Below are positions 25,512 through 39,800 of a stretch of DNA of 64,000 nucleotides, piece after piece. Position 1 is the first letter of the stretch. The number at the start of each line of letters is the position of its first letter. The notes under the pieces were generated by a model, which was not told the origin of the DNA, searched no databases, and saw nothing but the letters and a program-made list of their open reading frames with translations. Position numbers and translations under genes: made by a program. Source of the DNA: Paramecium pentaurelia (lineage: Eukaryota > Ciliophora > Oligohymenophorea > Peniculida > Parameciidae); the NCBI GenBank assembly GCA_905183005.1, contig CAJJDO010000071.1, positions 393,537 through 457,536 of the forward strand, read 5' to 3'.

Positions 25512-26574
25512 TCATAACAGAGGCTCATTCTTAGACTATTTCTTTTTACCACACCAAAATCTAACTCCTAAAACTATTAATCCTCCAACTATTCCTAAAA
25601 TAACCCATAATATTGTATGACCATTATTATCAGATTAACCTGGATCATCAGATGATGTAATATCAAGATATAAATATCTTTCTATATAATCATTTTCAAT
25701 TAGACAGAAACTTTGACTTTACTAACATTCTAATCTATCAACAATTTTGGAGATTAATTATCTTTGTATAATCTTAATTAACCATATTAATAAATTACTT
25801 ATTAAATATAACTAAAATTATGTTATAAATAATTACCTCAATTTTTATAATGTTAATATATTTATTGTACAATTCTGTTTAAAAAATTAAATAATAAGCG
25901 TATGAAACATCTTGTATTGCTGCATAAAATAGAACGGCAAAATTTGTAGATTCTTTTTCTGGAATTTTATATATAGCTTAAATATAAGATTTATGGCCCT
26001 TATTATTAAATTGATACACAATTTCAACATATTTTTATTTCATTATAACTTTGGTAAAACCAAACTGTCATTTTTACTTTCTCTAACCCTATAAGATATA
26101 GATTATCTTTTATGATTATCGAGTACATGATTAATTTTTACAATTAAATTCCATCCGTACTCCATAGTGAGGACCAAATATTATATAATCAATTTAAAAG
26201 ATAGCACCTTCATTCTGTAAATTAATAACTTTAATTTAATTCAATTCAGCTGAGGATAAACGATAAAACTCATTATTTTATAATATTCAAATTTATTTAT
26301 AGCTAATCCTTATTAGAAATATACAAGATCTTCAAATGTAATTAAACCATTATTCTTTGCATTTAATATATCTAAAATTTAGTTTGAATAAACTAAAATA
26401 ATCTACTTTAATACAATATATATTAGTATCTTCATCCATTTATCCAAAAATAATATCAACATTACTTTTTAACCAATTATCCCCTAACTTACATTCAGCT
26501 TCTACACATTATATTTATGAACCATTTTTTTCTTTGCTTAAAAAAACCCTGGCTAAAGCACACTTAGTCTACAT
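25512..26574 (-). CDS. type I membrane protein, partial or frameshifted, one 25-nt intron
   Basis: The minus strand from 26574 reads MQTKCALARVFLSKEKNGSQ with Cys-rich ectodomain sequence (CVEAECKLGDNWLKSNVD, YGVRMEFNCKNQSCTRQSQ). It continues KMTVWFYQSYNE and NFAVLFYAAIQDVSYAYY. A 25-nt intron at 25812-25836 joins IIKIE to LYLISNLL. The last exon gives a single transmembrane segment (TILWVILGIVGGLIVLGV) followed by a basic cytosolic tail (RFWCGKKKQSKNEPLL) and TGA 25512-25514. No signal peptide is visible, so the true 5' end may be missing or in another frame. Frame changes near 26330, 26270, 26095 and 26040 are needed. Family unknown; a surface receptor or protease-like ectodomain is possible. 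Confidence 0.6.
25812..25836 (-). other. spliceosomal intron, 25 nt
   Basis: Begins GTAATT and ends TTTTAG on the minus strand. Its removal joins two protein-like frames exactly. A length of 25 nt with GTA...TAG ends is the typical Paramecium intron form. Confidence 0.75.
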
Positions 26575-26757
26575 TAAATTCTGACTGAATCAAATGTGAG
26601 AAGTAGTGCCAGTTGTAAAAAATTGGTATCTTAAGAAAAAATTTTTGAGATTTGTGAAAATTTTGAAAAGAGAAAATTTAGTAAATCATTGTGTTAATTT
26701 AATTATATTTAATAAGAATGGACTCATTCTTAAGAAAAGGTTGACTATTTTTTGGAA

Positions 26758-27539
26758 ATGGTATTTAGGATGAAAATTAAAGGAGTTGAATAATTTAAAT
26801 AAATTTATATCGGTATTGAACCATAATTTACAATTACTGAATGATAAGTTAAAACCAATTATAAATTTAGAATTTAAAGTACATTTGAAAATAAGAAAAG
26901 TGAATTCAGTGAAATCTTGATAACTACATCTTAATCATAATCTATTGAGGATAGTCTATTAATTTCTAAGAAAATAATAAATAATGATAACTAGGCTTTA
27001 TTTGAGAAACCTGGATTAATATTAGGCATAAATCCATTTTATTTTGGAGTAAGGTCTTGGGAAATCAAATTTCTAATTAATGGAATTATTGAAGATTTGA
27101 GAGCCAGCTTGATTGTTTGAGTAGCTAATAAATAAAGAAAGATTGTTGGAACTACCTTGAATTATGGTTATTAAAGAGACTCGTTGATTATAAAGGTCTT
27201 AATTGATATTGACAATAAGTTAATGACGATAACTTAGAAAATGCATCCAATGTTCAATCGGAGAGAGATTCTAAAATATAATCGATCCTGTATTTCCAGC
27301 ATTTTAGAATAAAAATACTCATAAATGATCAGGATGTAAAATATTGACAAATATTAATAATTATGAATAAAAAAGAATTAAGAAAGCGTAATTCATATGC
27401 TGATAGAGAAGTACTCAATTTAACAGGTAATCTTTATCCATTTGCTCTTTTCTCATAAACTAAACCGCTAAATCATTAGAAATGGGTTTAGGAGTAAATA
27501 ATTCTAACTAATCAGAACATAGAAAAAGTAAAGGCCTGA
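26758..27539 (+). pseudogene. SPRY-like domain pseudogene
   Basis: A single plus frame reads IYIGIEPQFTITE, TTSQSQSIEDSLLISKK, GINPFYFGVRSWEIKFLING, DLRASLIV-stop-VANKQ, DSLIIKVLIDIDNKLMTI. A shifted frame ends LNLTGNLYPFALFSQ. The order (GxxxWEVxF, V/IxxxIDxxxxxLxxx, then a YPFxxL end) is that of SPRY domains, which bind partner proteins at a beta-sandwich face. In-frame TGA codons, one at 27118-27120 at a likely Trp, and a late frameshift show decay. It converges on the stop of the giant NACHT-WD40 gene. No RING or B-box is seen upstream. Confidence 0.45.
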
Positions 27540-27897
27540 GTCACAGAACAAGAGAAAGGATTAATTTTTATAGGAGAGAAAGTCAATTAAGATCCAGAAT
27601 ATCTTGAATTAAAAAAAAGAGGAAATAAGTATTGATAATGATTGGAGTTTTGAAGAGACTTAATACTTATTCAATTGATTGAGAAACTATAATCACAATT
27701 TCATAGTACTTGGATGTGCTGCATCTCATTTGAACAATGTCTATTTGAAATACACTCATAATCTGTATTAATACCAAAGTTACTCCATAGTAGAAATGAA
27801 AAAAATAAATATTTAAAATACATAAATAACCATAGAATTTTATTTATATAATTATAAATAGATGTAATTCTTATTTAATTATCTATATGAATAAGAT

Positions 27898-30800
27898 TCA
27901 TTTATTATTAATAATAGATACTTTCATGTCTTCTTTCTTGGCTGCTTTCTAAAGAAATAAAGCTTCTAATGACTTACCACCTTGTTCTATTACTGTATCT
28001 GATAAAATACAATTTTTTGCAGATATCAAACATTATCTTCCAAAGACCTTGTAACAATGGACATAATCACTTTAATTATTGATTTCATCTAATTTAACCT
28101 CATGGATATTCTCCGGAAACTTAAGTTCAAAGAGTCTGATAGATCCATCTTCAAGAGCCACAGCCATATCTTTACAATTAGGGGATAAGGTTATCTTTGA
28201 AATAATTTCAATAAAGCCCTTCAGGATATAAACAGTGGCTAATTATTAAATGCTCCAAAATCTAATAGTTTTATCTTATGAACCAGATACAATCATTTAA
28301 TTATCATGCAGGATAGATAAACATACTATTTCACTTTAATGTCCTTTTAATTCTGAAATTGAAGTATAGTTCAAAGCTTCAGTTACTTCTTTAATTAAAT
28401 AAATGATACAACCTTTTGCAGCCGCTAGATTATTAATATTATTTCCAAAAACTATTTAAGAAAATAATTCATTATTATTTTCAATTATAATTTTATTTTG
28501 GTTACTCTTATAATTCCAAAGGACCAATTATTCTCCTCCAAATGCGATAATAGTTTCTTATTACATAACTGTAAATGCAATGAAAAACTACAATGATTAA
28601 AAGATGTAGATAACTGGATATTTCGTGAGATTGAGTTATTCCAAATAGTATTTTTTCTCTCCCTTTCTTTGATAAAGACTATAACAACACATATCTTTTG
28701 TAAATCTATAATGAACTAACTCTTTTTCATAATAAATGACTCGTTATAGAGTAATTTAATTTATTTTGCTGATGTTCCAAAGCTTGAAAATACCAACTTT
28801 ACAAATTGATATTAACAATTTTCCATCTTTGGAGACTAACAAATTTTCAATTTTATTTTCATTTTTGAGAGTTTCTATTATTTTTATAGAATCAAAATCT
28901 TGGCAATCCCTAAATTAAATATTGCCTTCGTTATTTGAAATAATAATTTTTTTATGAGGAATAAACACCGCAACAGCAGTAAATATTTCAGTAACAACTG
29001 ATAACTATTTCTTTCCATTCTCTTTAAATTCTTGTCTATATTCAGTTTTTGTGTGCCAAAAGGTTTAATGTTTTAAGGTTCTAACATTCCATAAGATTAA
29101 AAGTTTATCCTATACCCTTGTAACAGCATTATTTCCTACACTTACACATAATGAAAGATCCGATGAAAAACTACAGTCTGTAAATAAAAATTTATCCCAA
29201 TGCCCAGAGTTATAAATAAGACATGATTTTAGTTTTTCTACTGTATTTAAAAAATCTAAGTTTATAATTTTATTATTATTTAAACAAAATATCTGAAAAT
29301 CCAATCTCAAAAACATTGATGAGTAATTAAAATTATTATATTCTATTTTCTTTAACAATATTAATTGTACATTATATTCTTCTTTGCAGCATTTCCAACA
29401 AAACATATATTAATTATTTCCTGCAAATACAATTGATTTTGAACTTATTTTAAGAAAATTAAATGGCTCATTTGAGTAAGTAATATTCATATTAATTTTA
29501 ATCTCTTGACTCTTTTATAAATTTAATAAGTATAATTCTGCTCTCTAATTACAATAAACAAAATAATTCTGATCAAAACAAAAATCACCAATCTAACAAT
29601 CACTAATTTTTTCTTTTTAATTATACTTATTTTAAATCCAATTATAAATAACGCACTAGAAATTCTTATTTTTATGATATGTAATTACAGCAAGTGTCTG
29701 TATATCTTTAGTAAATACAACTTATTAAATTTCACTGTCAGATCTGTTAGGTAACTATAATGCCTAATTTTGAGTATTTATATTATCCAAATAATTTATG
29801 ACAATGGAATAATCTTTATCAAAAGATATTAAACTTAAAATTGATTTATAAATTATATTCTTTTTCTTTTCTTTAATGTTTTAAATTTAATTAGGCTGAC
29901 CATCAAGAATTTATTATTCAATGGTTTTAGTTTAATTAATTTCTTCATCTAAATTATCAATTTATTAAGGTTCATTATTATTTTCTATCTCATACGGTTC
30001 TTAATAAAAGAAGAACTATATCTTAAGTATTTAAGCTTAATGGCATTGAAAAGAATGCTTTATTGAAAATTGATCTATTTCATAAATTAATATTTCATTT
30101 AATTCATTAGCTACTGCCAAAAGCATATCATCATCAGAAAATAGTAATAGTTATATTTTACTATTTTAATGAATATTTTATAATATTTTCATTGAATTTA
30201 ATTCCACTACCCTTAAAATATTATTATTTTGACTATCATTAAGTCCAATTACTAAATGCTTTAGATGATGAGATATTGCAAAATAATGAATATCAACATT
30301 TTTTAAATCCAATTCTAATTGAGAAATTTAAAAATTTTGATCTTTTACTAAATGATTAACATCCCACAAATAAATTTAATTCTAAAATTATGTATAATAG
30401 AATTTGTCATCATCTGTAAAATATTGAAAAAAATTATCCGGTTGAATGTTGATATTAAGACTACAAAGTAATTTATCACAGTCTAAAATTCTAAATACTA
30501 CAATTTAACTATCAACAGATGATAATATTTTAGAATCATTTGAAAAGAGAAGATTAATGATTTTATCATTGTTATACTATTTCAACTTTTTCAAATTTGG
30601 TTTAGATTCTAAAAATAACTCACCTAAAGTTAATTCATTTTGAGAGTCTAAAGAGCATATATATTTAAAATCTTATGAGATTTAGTAAAGCCCTATTTCA
30701 ATTTCATCATATTCATATAAAATGGCTTGCTCATCAATTTAATCCTATCTCTCCCAGATCTCTGCTAAAGAAAAATATTATTCTTAATTAGTTTACTATT

Positions 30801-33800
30801 TATTTGTAAACTAGGATAAAGTAATAAATTATTTATCATTTGATAAAAATTAAATTTGTTGAATTTTTCCTTTTATTTTTAAATTATTAGAGTAGCATCC
30901 TCCAGGTTTGATCTCAAATTTAGATTTCTAAAATACTTAATTAAATTAAATATTCCAAAATTAAATTATTCCTCCTTGTGTTATAATTAGACACTCTTAA
31001 TTATGTGTAATTGAAAAAGAGGTTATTGGTTAATCAAAAGTCTTTGATATTATTCGGGCCTTATTTTATATATCCCATAGTATGATAGTTTAATCTAAAG
31101 CTCCTCCAGAATATAATACCAAACTATCTGCTGAAAATATTATATTGCTAATATTATTCTCATGTCCATCCTAAGCTATCCTGTTAAAGTTAGCATTTAA
31201 ATTCCATAATCTTACCGATTTATCATCACAAGATGCTAATGTTGAATTATCTTAAGAAATTTAAACTACATTAACTTTTTCTGAATGTCCTTAGAATTTA
31301 GCCATCACTTTTCTTGCCTTAAAGTTCCAAAAATATATTTTTTTATTAGTTCCAAATCCTGCTAAATATTTTGAATCTGAAGAGAATGAAAAATTTAAGA
31401 ATTAAATACTCTCTTCCAATTTATTGAACTCTTAATGATTTATTTTTTCATAATAATAGATTTGGTTACCCGAAGAAAATATTAAATTTTTTCTATCTTT
31501 TGAAATTGCTATTTTATCACAATCTTTAGTGTCACAATAATTATTTTCTATTTTATCATCAATCAAATTCTTTACTATAAATTATTTATCTAATATATAA
31601 GCTACTTTTGAATCATTTTATAAAATAACTAAATCTTTCAAATTAGAATCACAAGGGATATTTATTTTTATTGATTTAATAAATTTTCTTTTAATCATAT
31701 CAGTTATTTAAATAGAATTCTCACCCACTTTTGAAGCAAGATATTTAGATGATGTTTTAGGATGAACAGAAGTTATTTTATCTTGTATTACTCCAATTAA
31801 TTCAGTTTTATTAATATCTGCTATATTTAGAAGAATTATCTATTCAGATGCTAATACTAACATCTTGTCATAATTTATAAATGAAACCGAAAATTAAGAC
31901 AAATCTTTTTATTATAAATATTTATCTTTTTTAAGTTAATAAATAATTTGTTTTGATTTGATGTTGTATAATGTAAAATTTTCGTCATTTTGGAAGACTA
32001 TATTTTCATTATCTGGGCAAAACTCAAAATATCCTAAATCACTGAATTCTTCAATAGTAAAACCTGATTCATAATTAGATAATTTAGAAAGTTAATAATT
32101 CCCTTATAATAAATATTGTGAGTTATTTGATATCCTTATTGTACTTTAATCTTTAGTAAAGATAAATCTTTTTTTACTAATCAAATCTATAGGATAAACT
32201 ATAAATGAGTCATAAGAATGGTCTCGTTTTGCTATATATTTTCCATCCTATGAAAAAAAAACATTGTTTGCCCAATTATTAATATTGTAATAGTCAATTA
32301 AAGTGAATTGATTATCTTCTTCTTTTCTCCAAATTTTAACAGATTCATATTATGTTGTAAAAAGATATTTATCATTTTAAAACATTTTGGCATTGTATGC
32401 TGATTTCAAATTTGGAATTATTTCAAATAAATTGCTTGATTTGACATTCAAAATATATATTCCAGATGAAATAGCTACAACAAGTCTTTCTTAATCTTAA
32501 CAATACTCAATTGACTCAATGATATTGTGTTTTTTAAAGGTGATAAAGAAAATTTATTATCAGATGAAAATTCTTAGTATTAACAATTGTTATGCAAACA
32601 AATAAAATTTTAATTTGTTAAAAATAATCTAGTTGAATTAATAATGATATGTAACGAAAGTAAAAAATAAGATGATTCTTTTTTTGACTAAACAATATCA
32701 GGAAATTCAAAACTGGATTCAATTTCATAGTGTTTATCATTTTTCCATGTTACAACTTTTTTACCTATTCCACCAACTAAAACCCGACTATCAGCTGAAA
32801 ATTAGCATTGAATCCATGATTAACCCGAACCCTCTAATACTCCTAAAAATTTAAACTAGTCAAATTAAATCACTTCACTATTTAATGCACAACTAAGTAA
32901 AATACCTTATGTTTGATGTAAGCAACAGATTCTTGTTACATCAAGGATGCATCTAGATTATGTGGCAGCACATAATTTGATTTAGGGAAAATTTGATATG
33001 TCCCATAGTTTCACAATGCTTCCTGCACTAATTAAATAATTTCCATTATATGTGAAACATAAGCAATTAGTCTATTACCCTGTGAAAAATGAATGCAATA
33101 ATTATTATGTCTCAAAATTCCAAAATTTGATAAATTCATTACTAGATGTAGCAAATATATTTTATTTTGGAGATGATGCAAAACTTCTAACAGTCGAATT
33201 ATCATCTTTAAAAATAGTAGCAGTTTAGTCAGAAATGAACTTCCATATTGTTATTTCATCATTATTAAAGAATGAAACATATAAACTATCACAAGAAAAG
33301 CAGATATCTGGAAATAAATCATTCTTTTTTTAATTAATCGATTCTTCTAAATTATAAATTTAATTTTCAGAAAAATCCCATATTTTTATTAATACATTCT
33401 TCTCAGATGTCATAGCCAAATATTTATCATCAAAAGAAAATATCATACAAGAAATTTTGTAATCAAATGGTTTTTCATATTTTAGAGAAAATTTCCCCCC
33501 TTCATAGGTCCAAATTTGTAATTTTTAATCCTTATTAAAACTTGCGAAAAGAGATGATTAATGAGAAAAAACACATTATTCAAAATTATTCTTACCATTC
33601 TCGAATTCAATTTACTGATTATTTTCTAAGTTTCTAACATACGTTGCTCCATTTATTTTTTTAAACACAAATAATTAATCATTTTATGAAATAGAGATGC
33701 CATACTCATTTAGATAATAAGCAAAGGAGTTAAATTTGAGTTGATCTAAACTTATTATTACTATTTCGTTAGATTTTCCATTTTTAATAGCCATTCTATC

Positions 33801-36800
33801 AGAGTTAGAGGATATTGTTATATTTTGAATGTTGGATATTCTTATATTTCGAGTGTAGGAAATTGAAAAGATATAAATAAATTGACATTTTTCCACTGAC
33901 CAAAGTGTAATACCATTTAAATAATTTCCACATAATAGCTTCTTTCCTTTTTCAAAGAATAAAAGCGTATCAACTGTGTAATAATTTTAGAATTCATTCA
34001 TTGGAGTTTTTGTTTCTAATGACCAAAGTTATATTTCATACCAATGACTTGTAGCTATTAAAATTTCATCTGGTGAGAAATCTATGCAAGTACAATTAAT
34101 TATTTATAAATATTCTTCTTATATGCATATGTTGCTAATCTTTTAAATTTAAATTGTATCCCCTAGATTTTCTATTGATTACTAATTATCTGTAGTGAAT
34201 TATATATTATTAATTCGATATTTAGAAGAAGTACGTAGTAAATAAGGTTAATTAATGTTTTCAATATTCCAAACAGAGAATTTTTTAGACTTTGATGTAT
34301 GAGAAACACAAACAAGAAATTCAGATGTTTAATTGATGGCTAAAAAAGTAATTGGAAAATCTATTTCAATTGTAGCTAAAACTTTTTATTCTATGACATC
34401 CCAAAGTGTAACTTTTTAGTCTTCACTTGCAGAAGCCAACATTTCACCATTCTTAAAAAATGAAATGAATTTTATTTAACTGTCAGAGTTCTTAAGAATG
34501 AATCCATCTTTTTCATTGAGATTTGTTTTGATTAAATTGACATCCCAAAATTATATTAATCCCTTTCTATCAACAACTAATAATTCTTTTTCATTTGATG
34601 ACAATTGCATTAATATGATTTATTCTTATTTATTAATTAAAAATTTTGATTTTATGATCTCTTTTAGATTACTTATCTACCATGACTCAATTATATTTGT
34701 ATCATCACCTACAAATAAAAGTTAATCATCAGCTGAGAATACTAAAAATTAGGGTATACCAGAAATATCATTAATCTCTCCTTCTTGTTAAAATGTTATA
34801 ATATCCCAAAATTTTACAACTTTTTCTGAATCTCCACTTGCTATCAATTTACCATCATTTGAATATTATATTACAACAACACCACCTTTATGTCCTTCTA
34901 ATAATGGTTTCTCAGAACATATCATATTTGTCCATTTAGCCTTCTCCAAATTAGCTTGATCAAATAGGCAAGAATCAATAATTACTTCAATAACAATTGA
35001 TTATTATAATATGCTTTTATAGAAAGATAATCCTTTAAGAGTTGTCTTTTCTATCTGTATTCCTGAAAAATCTTGCTCTCCTATATACACTTATAAAAAA
35101 CTTAATAAGCAAAAACTATTTGAAGAAGCTACTTTAAATATTTCCTTTGCAGATAATTTAGCAATAGAAATTAATTTAAGATTACTTTCATTCTTAAGTT
35201 TTAGTTTTTCTTTTAATATGCTCAAAGACCCAAGGTAATTTTCTTAAGAGATATTAAATTCTTTCTTATTAAATACTGATATTTCCAAATAGTTTACACT
35301 TTTTTCAGTAAGTTTATTATTGTCAATGAATTCAAGTTTATCAATTAAATTATTTATATGTTTTGCTACATAAAATTCTTATAAAGATTTATGATTAAAT
35401 GTATAGCTTTTCCCTTTCACATTAATTAATGCTGAACTTCTTACAAGTTTTCTATATTCATCTTCCAAATCATCAAAATAATGCATTTTCCAATCATCTT
35501 CATTATTTTAGTTAAAATAATGATTTTTTAATTTTAACCTACCTTTTTGCTCATAATTGACTTATGTTGTTTAATTCATTGTCATTTCTATAGCTAATGA
35601 CTCTGAAAATTATAATAAATCTATAGTAAAACTATCTACATTATCAACTTTTCCCAATTATCTAAGTTTCTATATTTATTATTCATGATAAAATTCTATA
35701 AAGTGTTAATAAAATTCATAAATTGTAAATACCTTCATTTTCAAAGCAGCGATCAAAATTTTTAAATCATCGTCACTTATATTTATTATTTAATTTTTTA
35801 TCTAAGATATATCAGTTATTGAATAATTTTCAAAAAATCGTTAACTTTCTAATTAATCAACAATGATTTATAGACTTTTTAAATTTTATTGATCCTCTTA
35901 TTCTTCCTCAGTTTCACTTTAATTAAATTTATTTTCCTTTGTAATTACTTGTTCTTTTTGTTACTCTTTATATATAAATTTTGATAATAACTTTTTTGAT
36001 TTATTTTCCTTACTTTTTAGTAATAGATAGTTTTTCTGGAACATTTCCTTAATTTCATGAGTTTCTTTATATTTTTATTAAAGACTAGGAAGAGTTTAAA
36101 CTACTATTTCAAGCATAAATGGAGTCTATAAGAAATGTTAAATGGATAGATTTTGAATAGTTTTATTAAACAACCCTGCACTCCATAAATCCTTAAGTTC
36201 TTTTTTTAAGATCATTAACTAATCATCTTAAACATATTGGAATGCAGGTTATTTTTTTAATATTTCCACAATATTCTCAATTTGGTAATTCGTTAGTAAC
36301 ATATTAGAATTCTCATTAATTTCATCTTCATCAGCAACTTAATCTAAAATATTCTTCCAAATCTCTAAAAATTCATTAATATCTAAACTCTATTTTTTAA
36401 TTTACTTAACAAAATCATATGATGATTTAATTCGTCTTTTAATACTTAATTTAACATAGTGTTTGAGATAACTCTCATTTTGTTTTTCATCAAAACTCAT
36501 GATTTCGATTTCTTTTAATGTAAAAAGACTTTCACCATAAAACCATGTTTAATATCCTAAACTTGTCAATATTTCTTTACGAGTTGTTATTATAAATTTT
36601 ATTTTCTTTATTTCTTAATCCATTTAAGTAAAATCTTATATTAATCTATTTGTTAATATTAAATTGGATTATATACAATCTTACTTCATTTCATCATAAC
36701 TATCAAGAATCATCACTACTCTAATCTTATTATTCTAAATTGCTTCTTTAAACTCTTTCAATTACAACTTATCAAAACCATAATTTTCAGATTCAAGTGC

Positions 36801-39800
36801 TTGATCTAATAGAGCAAACTTTGGGTTTTTTAATTATGGTAATGATATATAAATTGGTATCCAATCCTCTTCGATTTATTTTTGTTTCCATAGATACACT
36901 TCAATCTTTCTAGCTGCTCGACTTTTACCCGAACCAGCTTGGCCTTTTATCAACATAACATCTTTTAATTATTCATCATAGATAAATTAATTAACTTCTC
37001 CTTCCCTCCCTTCTATTTTGTTTTATTTAATGTTTTCAATAAGCAACTCAGAAAATGGTTAACCTGATAGAGTGCTTTAGGCTTATCCTGTAACAGGATT
37101 GATCTCCTATGTTTTTAATGGGATGTATACAGAATCAAGTTCGAAAAGATAGTCTTAAACAACTCTTCATATTTTTTTCCTCTTAATTTTCTCACATCAT
37201 TTCCAATCTCATTTATTGATTCTTAAAGATCATCTATATTTTTTTTTATTTATTTTATTTTTTTTTAAAGTTCTTATAAAAAGATTAAAGAAATATCCAA
37301 TTACTAAGACATTTCAGAAATATTATCTAGAAATTCTTCAAATTCCTCATATTTGTTCTATAATTATTTTGACAATTCATCTCTCTTAGATGGATTGCCT
37401 TCAAAGCGAATTACTTATTCAATATCATCCATTTCCTTCAATTTTTAATTCATCTCTTCTTTCATATTTGCAGAAAAAGTTTTAAGATTATGAGAGAATA
37501 GTTACTTTTATATTTCTATTATTTCTTTATTTTTTAGAAAAGCTCTAACACTTTCATCCTTTTCTATCATCCATATCCGTCTTAAATATTCTTGACAAAG
37601 CAGCAATAACTCTGTTTCAGGGACTTAAGATTAAATTTTTATTAAATGAAAGAGGAAACATTAACGAACTATATAATCTTTATTTAAATCATAGATCTTT
37701 CGTTCCATTATCATTTCTTATTCTAAATTATCCAATAATTCTTAGTAGTCTTTATCTATCTAAACTGCTTTATCTGAAATTGTCTAATTCTAACAAAAAA
37801 TAGTAGCAAAATCTTTTAAAGTAAAGATTTATTTATTTATTAATTAATTTCCTTGATTTTATTATTTAGCTGAAATATCGTTAATCAATTCATTTAATAA
37901 TTTATCTAATTCTGAATGATTTATAAGTTCTTTAATTATTAATTTAAGATGATCTAAGAAATGTTTTTGAAAATGATCTTCAGTTAAATACTGAAAACCC
38001 ATACAATTTTAATGAACATACTAAGATAATTCTTCCATATTAACAATAATTTTGTTAATAATTATTATTTAGTTATTCAATTCGCTTATTTTTTTGGAAA
38101 TCAGTTTTAAATACTCATTCTACTCATTACCTTCATTCTAAATTTGATCTTATGTGTTTTTATATTTAATATCATTTTATGTCTAAGTTTGATCTTTTGG
38201 GTTCTAATATTCAATAGTATTTAATATTTAATATTACTCCAATATTTCCTTTTTGCATTATTCAATATCTTACTAAGAAGAAAAACTTATTTGATAAAAT
38301 AAATTATAAAGTTTATTTTATAGAATTAAAGCTGAACATTCTAAGCTATTCTATTAAGAAGCAAAATTAACTATAATTTTATTTCTTAAGGTTAAAATTT
38401 ATTCAAGTATTTTCTGAATACCACTTTTATCTTTTATATCATTTTACAGAAATGCTTCAATATCTTTTTTTTGTTCCAAAATCAATTCATTTATTGATAT
38501 TTCTTATTTTTGATTATTGTCTAATTATATATGCTCTTAACTATTTTTAATTTCTAAAGTAAATTTGATATTGAACTCTAATTTTGAAAAAATATAAGCT
38601 TTCTGCATATTCTAACCTTTTAAGATTTTCATCATTTTTATATAGTTTTATATTTTCAGGTCAAATTTTTATATATCTTCAAGAGTTTGAAATTTCTATT
38701 GAGTAAGTAATTCCTTAAATTCTTTATGGTATTCATCATTAGGAAATGATAATTTATTCCATTCAATGATATCAAAGAAGAATTCATTCCTTTTTTAATC
38801 TAATAATTCATTATCTTTTATAATTGTTAGCTTATTGTTAAGCCTCCAAAAATTCTATAATTATTATTATGAAATATTAAGTTCTTATAAAAATTTTTCT
38901 ATTTAAATCTAAGCATCCTGAATAAATAAAATTAAATCATTCTCTTGAATTTGAATTTGGTTTTTTTATTATTTGGATTCTGTTTTTTTCAATTTTAGAT
39001 TAATTGAAGTGAAATCCTCTTAGTTTTGTAATGAGATCAAAAATTTAAATGTATTTATTTGGAAAATCTAATTTGATCCACTCATTATAAATATTTTCAA
39101 GCTATTTTTATTAACCTCCGAATTTATTTTAATCTTTTTTATTCTAATTTTGTTTTTCTTTTTGATTTTAGTTTTCATGCAATTTAACTTATTCTTAGCA
39201 GATTTCTATTCTCTTTTTCTCTATAATCATAGTAAAATCAACTTCATTCAGCAAATATGAAAGTTTGAAAAGACTAATGTCTAATTATTGAACTCCTTCT
39301 TCTCTATCTAAAAATGGATCATACTTATTTGAGTTATTTTTTGTCTCAACATCTTAGGGAGGTAATTGGAATGATTCAACTTAACTTTCAATATATATTC
39401 TGAGACCTTTTCTTTCATCTCTTTTAATAATTGATATAAACGTTAAAGTTTCTTCATTTATTTATCAACACCAAATAATTCAAATCTTGTTGATAGATTG
39501 TTTTTTTCTTCTGGTTTTTTTAGTTTTTAAAATGTAAAATCTACATAGAATTGAAAGAAATTTTATTTATTAGCAAATTTTTGGTTTAAAATAACAGTTT
39601 AAAAAAATTTCATCTTTTTCAAACCTAATCCATTTAAAATTTTTTCTGTTTCATAATCAATAGGCTTAAAGGAACAACTATTATTTACTTTCCCAAGTAA
39701 TTTATCATAAGGTAATACTTTAATAATATTTTGTTATATTAATTAATTCCATAACTATTTTTGTTTCATATCATCTTAATTTTTTAAGAAGATGGCTTTT

